Shown: piece by piece, positions 28,551 through 35,939 of the stretch
Layout of the letters: the number at the start of each line of letters is the position of its first letter
Numbering within the stretch: position 1 is the first letter of the stretch
Source: Variovorax sp. CF079
GTDB taxonomy: Bacteria > Pseudomonadota > Gammaproteobacteria > Burkholderiales > Burkholderiaceae_C
Assembly (NCBI RefSeq): GCF_900101545.1
Contig: NZ_FMZU01000004.1
Location: 1-64,000 of the forward strand
DNA: 64,000 bases
Reading direction: 5' to 3'
Notes under the pieces: generated by a model
Seen by the model: the letters and a program-made list of their open reading frames with translations, nothing else
Databases searched by the model: none
What the model was told of the DNA's origin: nothing
Made by a program: the position numbers and the translations under genes

Positions 28551-29558
28551 ATGTCGATGAAACCCCGAATCGCAGTGCTGCCCGGCGACCCGAGCGGCAT
28601 CGGCCCCGAGATGACGGTCAAGCTGCTGCGCCGTGCGCAGAACCTCGAAGCTGCCGAGCTGCTGCTGATCGCCGATCCGCTGGTGCTTGAAAGCGGCGAA
28701 CGCATCGCAGGAGGAGGCACCGCGCTCGACCCCTTGAGGCTGGAAAGCCTGGACGCGCTGCGCTTCGAGCCCGGCCGCCCCAGCCTGCTGGTGCAGAACA
28801 CCATGGCCGGCAAGCCGCCGGTGCTGGGCGAGTCGAACGCGCATTCGGGCAAGGCCTCTTTCGAGGCCATGCAACTGGCCACCGAAGCCGTGCGCCGCGG
28901 CGCGGTCGACGGCATCGTCTTCGCGCCGCTCAACAAGCATTCGCTGCGCCTGGGCGGCCTCGCGCACGAGGACGAGCTGCGCTACATGCAGGAGCGCTTC
29001 GATGTGCCGGGCTTCGTCTGCGAGTTCAACATCACCGGCAGCCTGTGGACCTCGCGCGTGACCTCGCATGTGCCGCTGAAGGAGGTCGCGGCCCTCATCA
29101 CCGGGCAGGCCGTGCAGGACGCCGTGCACATCATCTGCGGCGCGCTCGTCAGTGCCGGCGTGCCCGCGCCGCGCATCGCGGTCTCGGGCCTCAATCCGCA
29201 TGCCGGCGACGGCGGCTCCATCGGCCGCGAGGAGATCGAGATCATCGAGCCGGCCGTGCGCGCGCTGAAGGCGCAGGGCATCGACGCGCGCGGCCCCTAT
29301 TCGCCCGACACCGTCTTCATCGGCGCGCGCCGCGGCGACTTCGACGCCGTCGTCTCGATGTACCACGACCAGGGCCAGATCGCGATGAAGCTCCTGGGCT
29401 TCGAACAGGGCGTGACGCTGCACGGCGGGCTGCCGGTGCCGGTGGCGACCTCGGCGAGCGGCAGCGCCTTCGACATCGCAGGCAAGGGCGTGGCGAATGT
29501 CGAAGGCTTGCAAAAAGCCTTCGAGCTCTGCGTTCGGATGGCCGGCAGGGCAGGGTAA
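28551..29558 (+). CDS. PdxA-family 4-hydroxythreonine-4-phosphate dehydrogenase-like enzyme
   Basis: A 335-residue PdxA family NAD- and metal-dependent dehydrogenase. It starts MSMKPRIAVLPGDPSGIGPE and contains SGLNPHAGDGGSIGREE, the YSPDTVF segment and MYHDQGQIAMKLLGF, with metal-binding His/Asp residues. It is 14 nt after the Bug receptor and not near vitamin B6 genes, so a catabolic PdxA2-type role on a phosphorylated hydroxy-acid, or a related oxidation of an imported acid, is more likely than pyridoxal synthesis. Confidence 0.82.
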   Translation: MSMKPRIAVLPGDPSGIGPEMTVKLLRRAQNLEAAELLLIADPLVLESGERIAGGGTALDPLRLESLDALRFEPGRPSLLVQNTMAGKPPVLGESNAHSGKASFEAMQLATEAVRRGAVDGIVFAPLNKHSLRLGGLAHEDELRYMQERFDVPGFVCEFNITGSLWTSRVTSHVPLKEVAALITGQAVQDAVHIICGALVSAGVPAPRIAVSGLNPHAGDGGSIGREEIEIIEPAVRALKAQGIDARGPYSPDTVFIGARRGDFDAVVSMYHDQGQIAMKLLGFEQGVTLHGGLPVPVATSASGSAFDIAGKGVANVEGLQKAFELCVRMAGRAG

Positions 29559-29567
29559 GTTAAGGCT

Positions 29568-29594
29568 GAGCGCGCGGAAGTTGAGCGCGCGGAA
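29568..29594. repeat. Short tandem repeat between convergent genes
   Basis: GAGCGCGCGGAA occurs twice with a period of 15 nt (29568-29579 and 29583-29594) in the gap between the PdxA-like and metallo-beta-lactamase-fold genes. It has no U-run and no obvious terminator structure. Confidence 0.5.
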
Positions 29595-29595
29595 C

Positions 29596-30327
29596 TCAAT
29601 GCGAGGCCGAGAGTGCCTCTGAAAGACCGCGCAACAGTGATGCGCCATCTCCCTGCCATGCGCTGCCGTGCATGCATGCGAGCGTGCGGGGCTCCTGCTT
29701 CGCGAGCCCGGCCAGCAAAGCGGCCGTCTGCGGTGCATGCGCGTAATAGTCCATCTGGCGTCGAAACGCCTCGCTGGGGCCAAGGATGTCGCTATCGACC
29801 AGCGCCCGCTCGCTGTTGCCCGGCTGCGTGAGGAGGTCGCCGCAGAAGAAGGTGCGCGTGTGCGTATCCATCATCAGCCCGCACTCCCAGCCGTGCGGGA
29901 GATGAGGCGTGTCGAACCAGCGCATCGTGTGCGTGCCGAGCGCGAGTTCTTCGCCATCGGCGAGCGCGCGCGGCGGGCGGTCGGCCATGTCACCCATCGA
30001 GACCATGGCCGCGATGCTGCCGCACAGGGGCACGGCCTGCGGCGCTGCGGCCAGAAACAGGTTCAGCGCGCCGCACTCGTCCGCCTCGACATGGGACAGC
30101 CCGATGTAGCGCAGGCGCTCGACCGGCATCACGCTTGCGATGGCTTCGCTCACCAGCGGGAAAAGCTGGCGCAGGCCGGAGTGGAACAGCAGCGGCTGGT
30201 CGTCGACCACCAGGTATTGGTTGAAGCTGAACAGGTTGCCGTCGGGCAGCGGCACCGGCGTGTTGATGCGGAAGATGCCCGAGGCGATTTCCTGCACGTT
30301 GGTGCCGGCCTGCGGATTCGTGATCAT
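29596..30327 (-). CDS. Metallo-beta-lactamase-fold protein, flavodiiron/ODP-like
   Basis: A 243-residue MBL-fold protein. ATG 30327 (MITNPQAGTNVQEIASGIFRI) has AGGAGA upstream and is preferred over ATG 30357. The domain resembles the oxygen-binding di-iron domain of flavodiiron proteins: YIGLSHVEADECGALN is the HxExDH-like motif with the last His replaced by Glu, followed by TPHLPHGWECG, FFCGDLL and ACMHGSAW. There is no flavodoxin domain. The role is unknown; a redox or hydrolase function is possible. Confidence 0.72.
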   Translation of the reverse strand: MITNPQAGTNVQEIASGIFRINTPVPLPDGNLFSFNQYLVVDDQPLLFHSGLRQLFPLVSEAIASVMPVERLRYIGLSHVEADECGALNLFLAAAPQAVPLCGSIAAMVSMGDMADRPPRALADGEELALGTHTMRWFDTPHLPHGWECGLMMDTHTRTFFCGDLLTQPGNSERALVDSDILGPSEAFRRQMDYYAHAPQTAALLAGLAKQEPRTLACMHGSAWQGDGASLLRGLSEALSASH

Positions 30328-30390
30328 GCGCGTCTCCTGTGGGTTGTGGGGCTGCAACTCGACGGGCAGGATGCGGCCTCTAGCTGACCT

Positions 30391-31776
30391 CTAGCTGCCA
30401 TCGGCCTTTGCACGCGCAACGACCGCTTCGCCCACCTGTCGTCCAATCTCCCAGCCGGACGTGATGTCGCTGCGGAAATGGATCCCCGCCCATAGGCGCG
30501 ATTCTCCGAATTCCTGTACCCAGCCGTCGTACCGCGCGCGCTCGCGGGGAAACAGGTAGGTCAGAACGACAGTCGGTGCCTTGACGAGCGTAGCCGCATT
30601 GGACGGATAGGTCGGGAATGGCGGGGTCGGAATCACTGTGGTTATCGCCGCGTCGAACTGATTCGGGCGCGCTGTCCAGTAGTGGAACTTGGCGTCCTGC
30701 GAGGCGATCCAGCCCTCGTAGTGCGCGACGTGCACCAGCGTGTACGCACGCGCGGCACGTGGCGCACTCGCGTGCGCTCCGTCCTCCGCCAACCGGCGCC
30801 CCACCTCTTCGCTCAATCGAAACGCGACGCCCGGCTGCCCCAACTGTCCGAACTGCCAATAGCTCACCTTGCTGTTCGTGAACGGCGTGCGCTTGAAGCC
30901 CTTGACTTCGGCAAGCTCCGCGGCGCGTTCAGGCGAGTCGTGCGCTGGAGGCGGCCCGGGGCGAAACTGGCTCGGAGAATTGAGAACGAAGAGCTTCCAA
31001 CCCACTTCGTCGACACCCACGGGGTTGGTTCCCTTCCACAGACCGGGTCCAGTGGGTACGGGGCCGGCCCATTTGCCGCCGTCGAGCTTCATTCGCTCGA
31101 TGACGCGTGCGGCGACGGCACGCCCGAGCTCCAGTCCCGCCTTGGTATCACTCGGAAAAGCCGCCCCCGCCATGACACGTGAGCGAGCGGCCTCCTCTGC
31201 CGCGCTGGTTATACGCTGCGCTTCTTTCGGATAGATATGCGCAAGAACTGCGGCAGCGGCACCTGCTGCCACGGAGTGCTCGCACGGATACGAGGGATTG
31301 CGGGGCGTGGCCACGGAAGCTGGAAACAGTCTGTCGATCTCACCAGGACGTTGACGGTTGTATGTGTACTTGGTGTCCCAAGCCGCGATCATCGCGTCAT
31401 TGATCGCGATGTTCATCATTGCAAACGCCCGCTGCACGGCTCCACCCGGGATTGGATTGGCCCCCGAGACGTCGATCAGCATTTCGTTCCATCGATGAGA
31501 CGGCGACCAGAAGTCCCAGTACCGGATCCGCTCCTGGGCCGCGGAGTCCCGCTGCGCTGCAAATGTCCGCAGCTGCTCCAGCTCGGCGGCAGTTGCGGCA
31601 GCGTTCGGCGGAGGCTGCAGTCGGAGTTCCTGTCCGGAGGTCAATACCCACGTACGCCACGCGCCGGCACCTCGGTCGGCGAGCGGACCGGATGACTTGT
31701 CTGGCGGTGGGACGCTGGTTGCGCAAGCCGTCGCAAGCGCAAGCAACAAAGCAGAAACAGCGAACCTGGTACGCAT
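30391..31776 (-). CDS. Lipoprotein with two PAP2/vanadium-haloperoxidase-like domains
   Basis: A 461-residue exported protein; the leader ends LLALATACATS, a plausible lipobox with Cys18. Two PAP2-type repeats are readable. The first has K136-x6-RP, PCEH (His167) and SR199-200 with Ala where the second His should be, before Asp210. The second has K363-x6-RP, PSNA (Ala where the first His should be) and SRLWAGIHFRSD with His433 intact. Each half has thus lost a different catalytic His. Family members are acid phosphatases or vanadate-dependent peroxidases. It follows the sulfite oxidase gene by 24 nt, so the two are probably co-transcribed. Confidence 0.75.
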   Translation of the reverse strand: MRTRFAVSALLLALATACATSVPPPDKSSGPLADRGAGAWRTWVLTSGQELRLQPPPNAAATAAELEQLRTFAAQRDSAAQERIRYWDFWSPSHRWNEMLIDVSGANPIPGGAVQRAFAMMNIAINDAMIAAWDTKYTYNRQRPGEIDRLFPASVATPRNPSYPCEHSVAAGAAAAVLAHIYPKEAQRITSAAEEAARSRVMAGAAFPSDTKAGLELGRAVAARVIERMKLDGGKWAGPVPTGPGLWKGTNPVGVDEVGWKLFVLNSPSQFRPGPPPAHDSPERAAELAEVKGFKRTPFTNSKVSYWQFGQLGQPGVAFRLSEEVGRRLAEDGAHASAPRAARAYTLVHVAHYEGWIASQDAKFHYWTARPNQFDAAITTVIPTPPFPTYPSNAATLVKAPTVVLTYLFPRERARYDGWVQEFGESRLWAGIHFRSDITSGWEIGRQVGEAVVARAKADGS

Positions 31777-31800
31777 GGGAGTCTCCTGTGCGAACCACGA

Positions 31801-32964
31801 TCAGGTGAGTCGGACCCGCCGCGTGACTTGCCCGTTGCTTTCCCAGTAGGTGCGTTTCTTGGCGATGCGGGGATCCTCCATCGCTGGTTGGACATTCCCC
31901 TGGGTATCGACAGCACGTGAAGTGATGGCGTGTTCTCCTGGCGTCGCATTCGCCCACTCCAGGGACCAGAGCTTCCACGCAAAATCGGCTTGCTCACTCC
32001 GGTCCATGGTTGCTGCGACCCAGGGTCCCGCGTCGATCTGCACCTCCACGCGCGCTACGGATGGGCCCCACGCTGCACCGACGATGCGATATTTGCCGTT
32101 TCTGCCGGTGACCTTGGCCGGTACAGACTTGAGCAGGGCCCGACCCACGGACGTTTCCGTCCAGACGGTTTCCTGATTGCGCTGCTCTTCGCGGATCGTC
32201 ACGTAGTCACGCGCCATGAAGCGGCCCATGAAGCGGGTGTCCCATATCTCGATGCGCTTCAGCCATTTGACGTTCGCAATGCCATACCAGCCAGGAGCGA
32301 TAAGCCGCACGGGGAACCCGTGGGGCTGCGGAAGCGCTGCGCCGTTCATCTCATAGCAGAGCAGGTTGTTCGGGTTCATCGCATCGACCAGCGACATGCT
32401 GCGGGCAAAGTGCTGCGGCATCTTGGCCTGGCGGACTTCCTCCTCACCCGCGTCGCTCCCAACGAAGACGACTTCCATCCCTCGATTCAGCACCCCGGCT
32501 TCCTTGAGCAGTGGGGCGAGCGGCGTCCCCGCCCACCTGGCGGTGCCAATTCCGCTGATGAACCACGGGAACCCATGATTCCCGGAGCATTCGAGTGTGA
32601 AGACGACCTCTTTCCGAGGTCGGGCCTTGAGCGCGGGGAGCGTCAAGGTCTTGGGCTGCTTGACGAGCCCGGTGATCTCGAGGGCCCACGCCTTCTCGTC
32701 GATGACCGGCTTGTTGTAGTGCGCCACACGAAAGAACTTGTCGGTGGGCGTCAAAAAGGAACTCAGCTCTTCCCACTGGGGCAGATTCTCGACAACACCG
32801 CCACTCGGGTTCGATGGCGGTTGATCCAGCCAGGGAATGACCTCCTCGCCCGGCCGGGCCGGGAAGGCCTGGGCAAGCAAGTGGGAATGCAGCAGCGCCA
32901 GACCGGCGAGCGCCGCACCGCCTTGCCGCATCAACTGTCGTCGTGCCATGTCTTTTGCATCCAT
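31801..32964 (-). CDS. Sulfite oxidase-family molybdenum enzyme (SorA/SuoX-like)
   Basis: A 387-residue molybdopterin oxidoreductase. ATG 32964 has AAGGAGACC upstream; the longer frame to 33780 covers another gene's antisense and is rejected. The N-terminus MARRQLMRQGGAALAG is a Tat-type signal, so the enzyme should act in the periplasm. The Moco-binding Cys is in TLECSGNHG (C126), with FPVRLIAPGWYGIANVKWLKRI typical of the family, and a C-terminal Ig-like Mo-co dimerisation domain. It would oxidise sulfite to sulfate. No cytochrome partner gene is adjacent. Confidence 0.87.
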   Translation of the reverse strand: MDAKDMARRQLMRQGGAALAGLALLHSHLLAQAFPARPGEEVIPWLDQPPSNPSGGVVENLPQWEELSSFLTPTDKFFRVAHYNKPVIDEKAWALEITGLVKQPKTLTLPALKARPRKEVVFTLECSGNHGFPWFISGIGTARWAGTPLAPLLKEAGVLNRGMEVVFVGSDAGEEEVRQAKMPQHFARSMSLVDAMNPNNLLCYEMNGAALPQPHGFPVRLIAPGWYGIANVKWLKRIEIWDTRFMGRFMARDYVTIREEQRNQETVWTETSVGRALLKSVPAKVTGRNGKYRIVGAAWGPSVARVEVQIDAGPWVAATMDRSEQADFAWKLWSLEWANATPGEHAITSRAVDTQGNVQPAMEDPRIAKKRTYWESNGQVTRRVRLT

Positions 32965-33170
32965 TGCAGGTCTCCTTGATATAGAAGTGGAACCTGCATC
33001 GAACTTGATCTGGACTTCGTTGAGCATGGCAACTCCTTGGATCCGGGACTCGCGGCGCGAACCACCACGACTTCGAATAATCGGCGGCGCTTCCCGGAAA
33101 TGCAAGAAACGGGAAGGCCTGGTCGACGAATGGTCCAAGCCTTGCGCGCCACCCGGTGGCGCGCGAGATG

Positions 33171-34427
33171 TCACGGCTTCTTGCTGAGCTCCATCACCAT
33201 GCGGGTGAGCAGGTAGAAGCGCGGCACCACGCTCTCGACCTCGGCATATTCGTCCGGCGTATGAATGCCACCGCCAACGATCCCGAAGCCATCGAGCGTG
33301 GGAACGCCGACATCGGCGGCCAGGCTCGCGTCGGCGGCGCCGCCGGAGCCCTCGATGGTGAGCTTCTTGCCGATTTCGGCGTAAATCGATTCGGCCGTTT
33401 TGACCAGTGCGTCGGACTGCGGCGTGCGCGGCATCGGCGGCAGGCCGCGCGACAGCATCGTCTTGACCTGCGTGTCGGCGATCAGCTTGCTTTGCGAGAC
33501 GCGGGCCAGGTCGCGCTCGATGCGATCGAACTCTTCGCGCGTCACCGCCCGCACGTCGCCCCTGGCAGATGCGTTCTCGGGGATCACGTTGGTGGCGCCG
33601 TTGGCTGTCAGCACGGTGAAGTTGATCGTGGTGAGCTTTTCCGCATCGCCCAGCTTGCCGAGCTGCAAGACCTGATGGGCCACCTCCATGGCAGCGTTGC
33701 GACCTGCGTCCGGCGCCACGCCGGCATGGGCCGCGCGCCCCTTGACCTCCACCGTGGCCGTGGCGCTGCCCTTGCGCCACACCACCAGGCCGTCCGCCGG
33801 TCGGCCGGGCTCCAGGTTAAGGGTGACATCGTGTTCCCTGGCTACGCGGCGGATCAGCGCCGTGGTGTCGAGCGAACCCACCTCTTCGTTGGTGTCTATC
33901 AGGAAGGTGATGCGGCCGTAGTCCTTGAAGTTCATCGCTTTCAGGATCTTGATCGCGTACAGCCCCGCGACCACGCCGCCCTTGTTGTCCATCACGCCGG
34001 GGCCGTAGGCGCGGCCGTCCTTGATGTAGAAGGGCTTGGCCTTCGCCGTGCCGTCGGCGAACACCGTGTCAATGTGCGCCATCAGCAGGATCTTGCGGGT
34101 GCCGGTGCCCTCGAAGGTCGCGACCACGTTGGTTCCGGGATGCGGCGTAGCCGGAAAGGTCTCGATCTTGCCGCCGAGCTTTTGCAACTCTTCGACCACC
34201 ACACCCCGCACCTTCTCGAGGCCTGCGGTGTTGGCCGAGCCGGAGTCGATGTTGACGAGGCGTTCAAGCAGCAACAGCGCTTCGTCCTTGTAGCCTGCAG
34301 ATCGGTCGAGAACTTCCTTGTGGGGCTGGGCATGAAGCGTGGACACCAGCATTGCCGCGCCGAGCCCCAACAAAAAACGAGGCAGCCAACGTGCCGCAGG
34401 CGCACAGGTGGTCGATGCGAATGTCAT
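33171..34427 (-). CDS. M20 family carboxypeptidase, glutamate carboxypeptidase (CPG2)-like
   Basis: A 418-residue zinc exopeptidase. The leader has a hydrophobic core ending VSTLHAQP, so it is probably periplasmic. Metal ligands lie in LLMAHIDTVF (His, Asp), YGPGVMDNKGG (bridging Asp) and IDTNEEVGS (Glu pair); the dimerisation domain carries VKGRAAHAGVAPDAGRNA. The family removes C-terminal glutamate from peptides or folates. It stands alone with about 206 nt of apparently empty sequence to the sulfite oxidase gene. Confidence 0.87.
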   Translation of the reverse strand: MTFASTTCAPAARWLPRFLLGLGAAMLVSTLHAQPHKEVLDRSAGYKDEALLLLERLVNIDSGSANTAGLEKVRGVVVEELQKLGGKIETFPATPHPGTNVVATFEGTGTRKILLMAHIDTVFADGTAKAKPFYIKDGRAYGPGVMDNKGGVVAGLYAIKILKAMNFKDYGRITFLIDTNEEVGSLDTTALIRRVAREHDVTLNLEPGRPADGLVVWRKGSATATVEVKGRAAHAGVAPDAGRNAAMEVAHQVLQLGKLGDAEKLTTINFTVLTANGATNVIPENASARGDVRAVTREEFDRIERDLARVSQSKLIADTQVKTMLSRGLPPMPRTPQSDALVKTAESIYAEIGKKLTIEGSGGAADASLAADVGVPTLDGFGIVGGGIHTPDEYAEVESVVPRFYLLTRMVMELSKKP

Positions 34428-34496
34428 CAGGAAATCCTTCGTTGAACAGAGACGCGGGAGTCTAGGCCAGGTTTTCTCCGAGACCAGCCGTCTGAG

Positions 34497-34844
34497 CTAT
34501 GCGGTCCGATCTTTCACAGCCCTGACCGCTCGGCGATAGATCAAGACCATGGAAACCAGACCAAAAAAAGACGCCATGGTCGAGGCCAGCGCGATCGTAA
34601 ACAGTACCCCTGGCACTGCATCGTCCGTGGCAAGGAGCGCGAGAACCAGACAGGCTGCCCACAGTGCACCCCAGCGCAGGATGTAGATGTCCATGTACGT
34701 TTTCAGCCAGACGTAGTTCCGGCTCCTGATCGCCGCACGCTCAGGCGCACTTGCATGGGCCGGAGTCGGCTCCAAAGCGGAAGTCGGCGACCAGAACCGG
34801 ATCCAGACAGAGCCGGCATTGGCGTTTTCCTTGGAGGGTGTCAT
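34497..34844 (-). CDS. Small membrane protein of unknown function
   Basis: A 115-residue protein I do not recognise. A polar N-terminal half (about residues 1-55) is followed by two strong hydrophobic stretches (LRWGALWAACLVLALLA and GVLFTIALASTMASFFGLVS) and a basic tail YRRAVRAVKDRTA, giving two predicted membrane helices with the C-terminus inside. It lies between the carboxypeptidase and a membrane-anchored NlpC-like gene, all on the minus strand. Confidence 0.6.
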   Translation of the reverse strand: MTPSKENANAGSVWIRFWSPTSALEPTPAHASAPERAAIRSRNYVWLKTYMDIYILRWGALWAACLVLALLATDDAVPGVLFTIALASTMASFFGLVSMVLIYRRAVRAVKDRTA

Positions 34845-34946
34845 CAGGCCTCCAGCCTAACCCTTCTCGCAAACCCTCTGCGCGCGAAGCAGGTCGAAGA
34901 CGGCAACGAGGAAACGTTCTACGTCGCGTACGGCTCAACCACGGAA

Positions 34947-35774
34947 TCAGGCGGGAGGCCATCGGTAGCCCACCAGGTTCTCCTTGGGCCTGGACGTGAT
35001 CCGAACGGCATTTCCGACGTTGCCGCCCAGGCAAAGAATGTAGGTCGCGGTTTGGCCCAGGTAGAGGCACGAATAGGCCTGCCCGCGCGACGGGGACGCA
35101 TCACTTTCCGGGCGCTTGAAGATCGCCACGGCGCCTTGCTTGGGTTCCTTCAGCTCGCTCCCCCACGTCAGCCACGCGATATTGCGACCATCATCCACGC
35201 CGGGAACGCCCGACGCTTTCATCACCCAGTTGAGGAAGAGCGCGCTCCAAGGAAGCATCGTGTCGTCAGTGACATTCTTGGAATGAGGTGAGGAATGGAT
35301 GTATTCAAGAATGCGTGGATTGGACTCGGGCCCTGGGATCTCTGACTGGCCCAGTTCGGCCAAGGCAAGCTTCAACCAGGGCGGTGCCGGTATCGCCGCG
35401 GTCCCGACCGACAACGGCGCTTCGATCTCCTTCGCCGCGCTCTTCAGATTCGCCGAATCCTTCTTCACCTCTTCGCTGGCCGCGCCTCCGGACTTTGCAG
35501 CAGCGGTCTTGGCCATGGCGTCTGCAATGGCGACCAGCGTCTCGGCAGTCACCTTGATTTCAGTGCCCGGCGTAGGCTGTGGCTTGCCTCGAAACCAGCC
35601 GGAGGCCGTGGTCCAGATCGTGTCGACGTTCTTGACGAACGCGGCCGTTCCAGCGACGACGGTCACGACGATGGCGATCCAGGATGCCAGCTTCTTGAAG
35701 CTCAAACGGCGTTGTGAATCCGTGCCATCGGTCAGCACAGCGGTCGATAGCGAGTCCTTGTCACTGGTTCCCAT
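34947..35774 (-). CDS. Membrane-anchored TIGR02594/NlpC-like protein with degenerate active site
   Basis: A 275-residue protein. ATG 35774 follows GAGGAGGT. An N-terminal polar stretch leads to one membrane helix (about residues 31-48), then an Ala/Lys-rich linker and a C-terminal domain (about 131-275) with the TIGR02594 pattern PPWLKLALAELGQSEIPGP and a late ILCLGGNVGNAVRI. In active relatives the catalytic Cys lies in a PWCxxFVNW motif and a His in GHVGFYVG; here these read PWSALFLNW (Ser177) and AYSCLYLG. It is divergent from the large hydrolase fusion at 35940. Confidence 0.72.
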   Translation of the reverse strand: MGTSDKDSLSTAVLTDGTDSQRRLSFKKLASWIAIVVTVVAGTAAFVKNVDTIWTTASGWFRGKPQPTPGTEIKVTAETLVAIADAMAKTAAAKSGGAASEEVKKDSANLKSAAKEIEAPLSVGTAAIPAPPWLKLALAELGQSEIPGPESNPRILEYIHSSPHSKNVTDDTMLPWSALFLNWVMKASGVPGVDDGRNIAWLTWGSELKEPKQGAVAIFKRPESDASPSRGQAYSCLYLGQTATYILCLGGNVGNAVRITSRPKENLVGYRWPPA

Positions 35775-35877
35775 CGCACCTCCTCGGAGTTGCCCGAGAT
35801 TTTGCCGCAGGGGGCTGATCACTCGTCCATCCCTTTGGCTAGATCGACAGACATAGTCCTTCAGGCCGCTTCGTCAG

Positions 35878-35898
35878 ATTCTGCGTGAGATGCAGAAT
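35878..35898. repeat. Short inverted repeat in the divergent intergenic region
   Basis: ATTCTGC (35878-35884) and GCAGAAT (35892-35898) form a 7-bp inverted repeat with a 7-nt centre, in the 165-nt gap between the NlpC-like gene and the hydrolase fusion. It could be an operator or a small leader hairpin. Confidence 0.4.
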
Positions 35899-35939
35899 TT
35901 GCCGCGAACCAGTCCCCGTCACTCGCGAAAGGGCATCCC

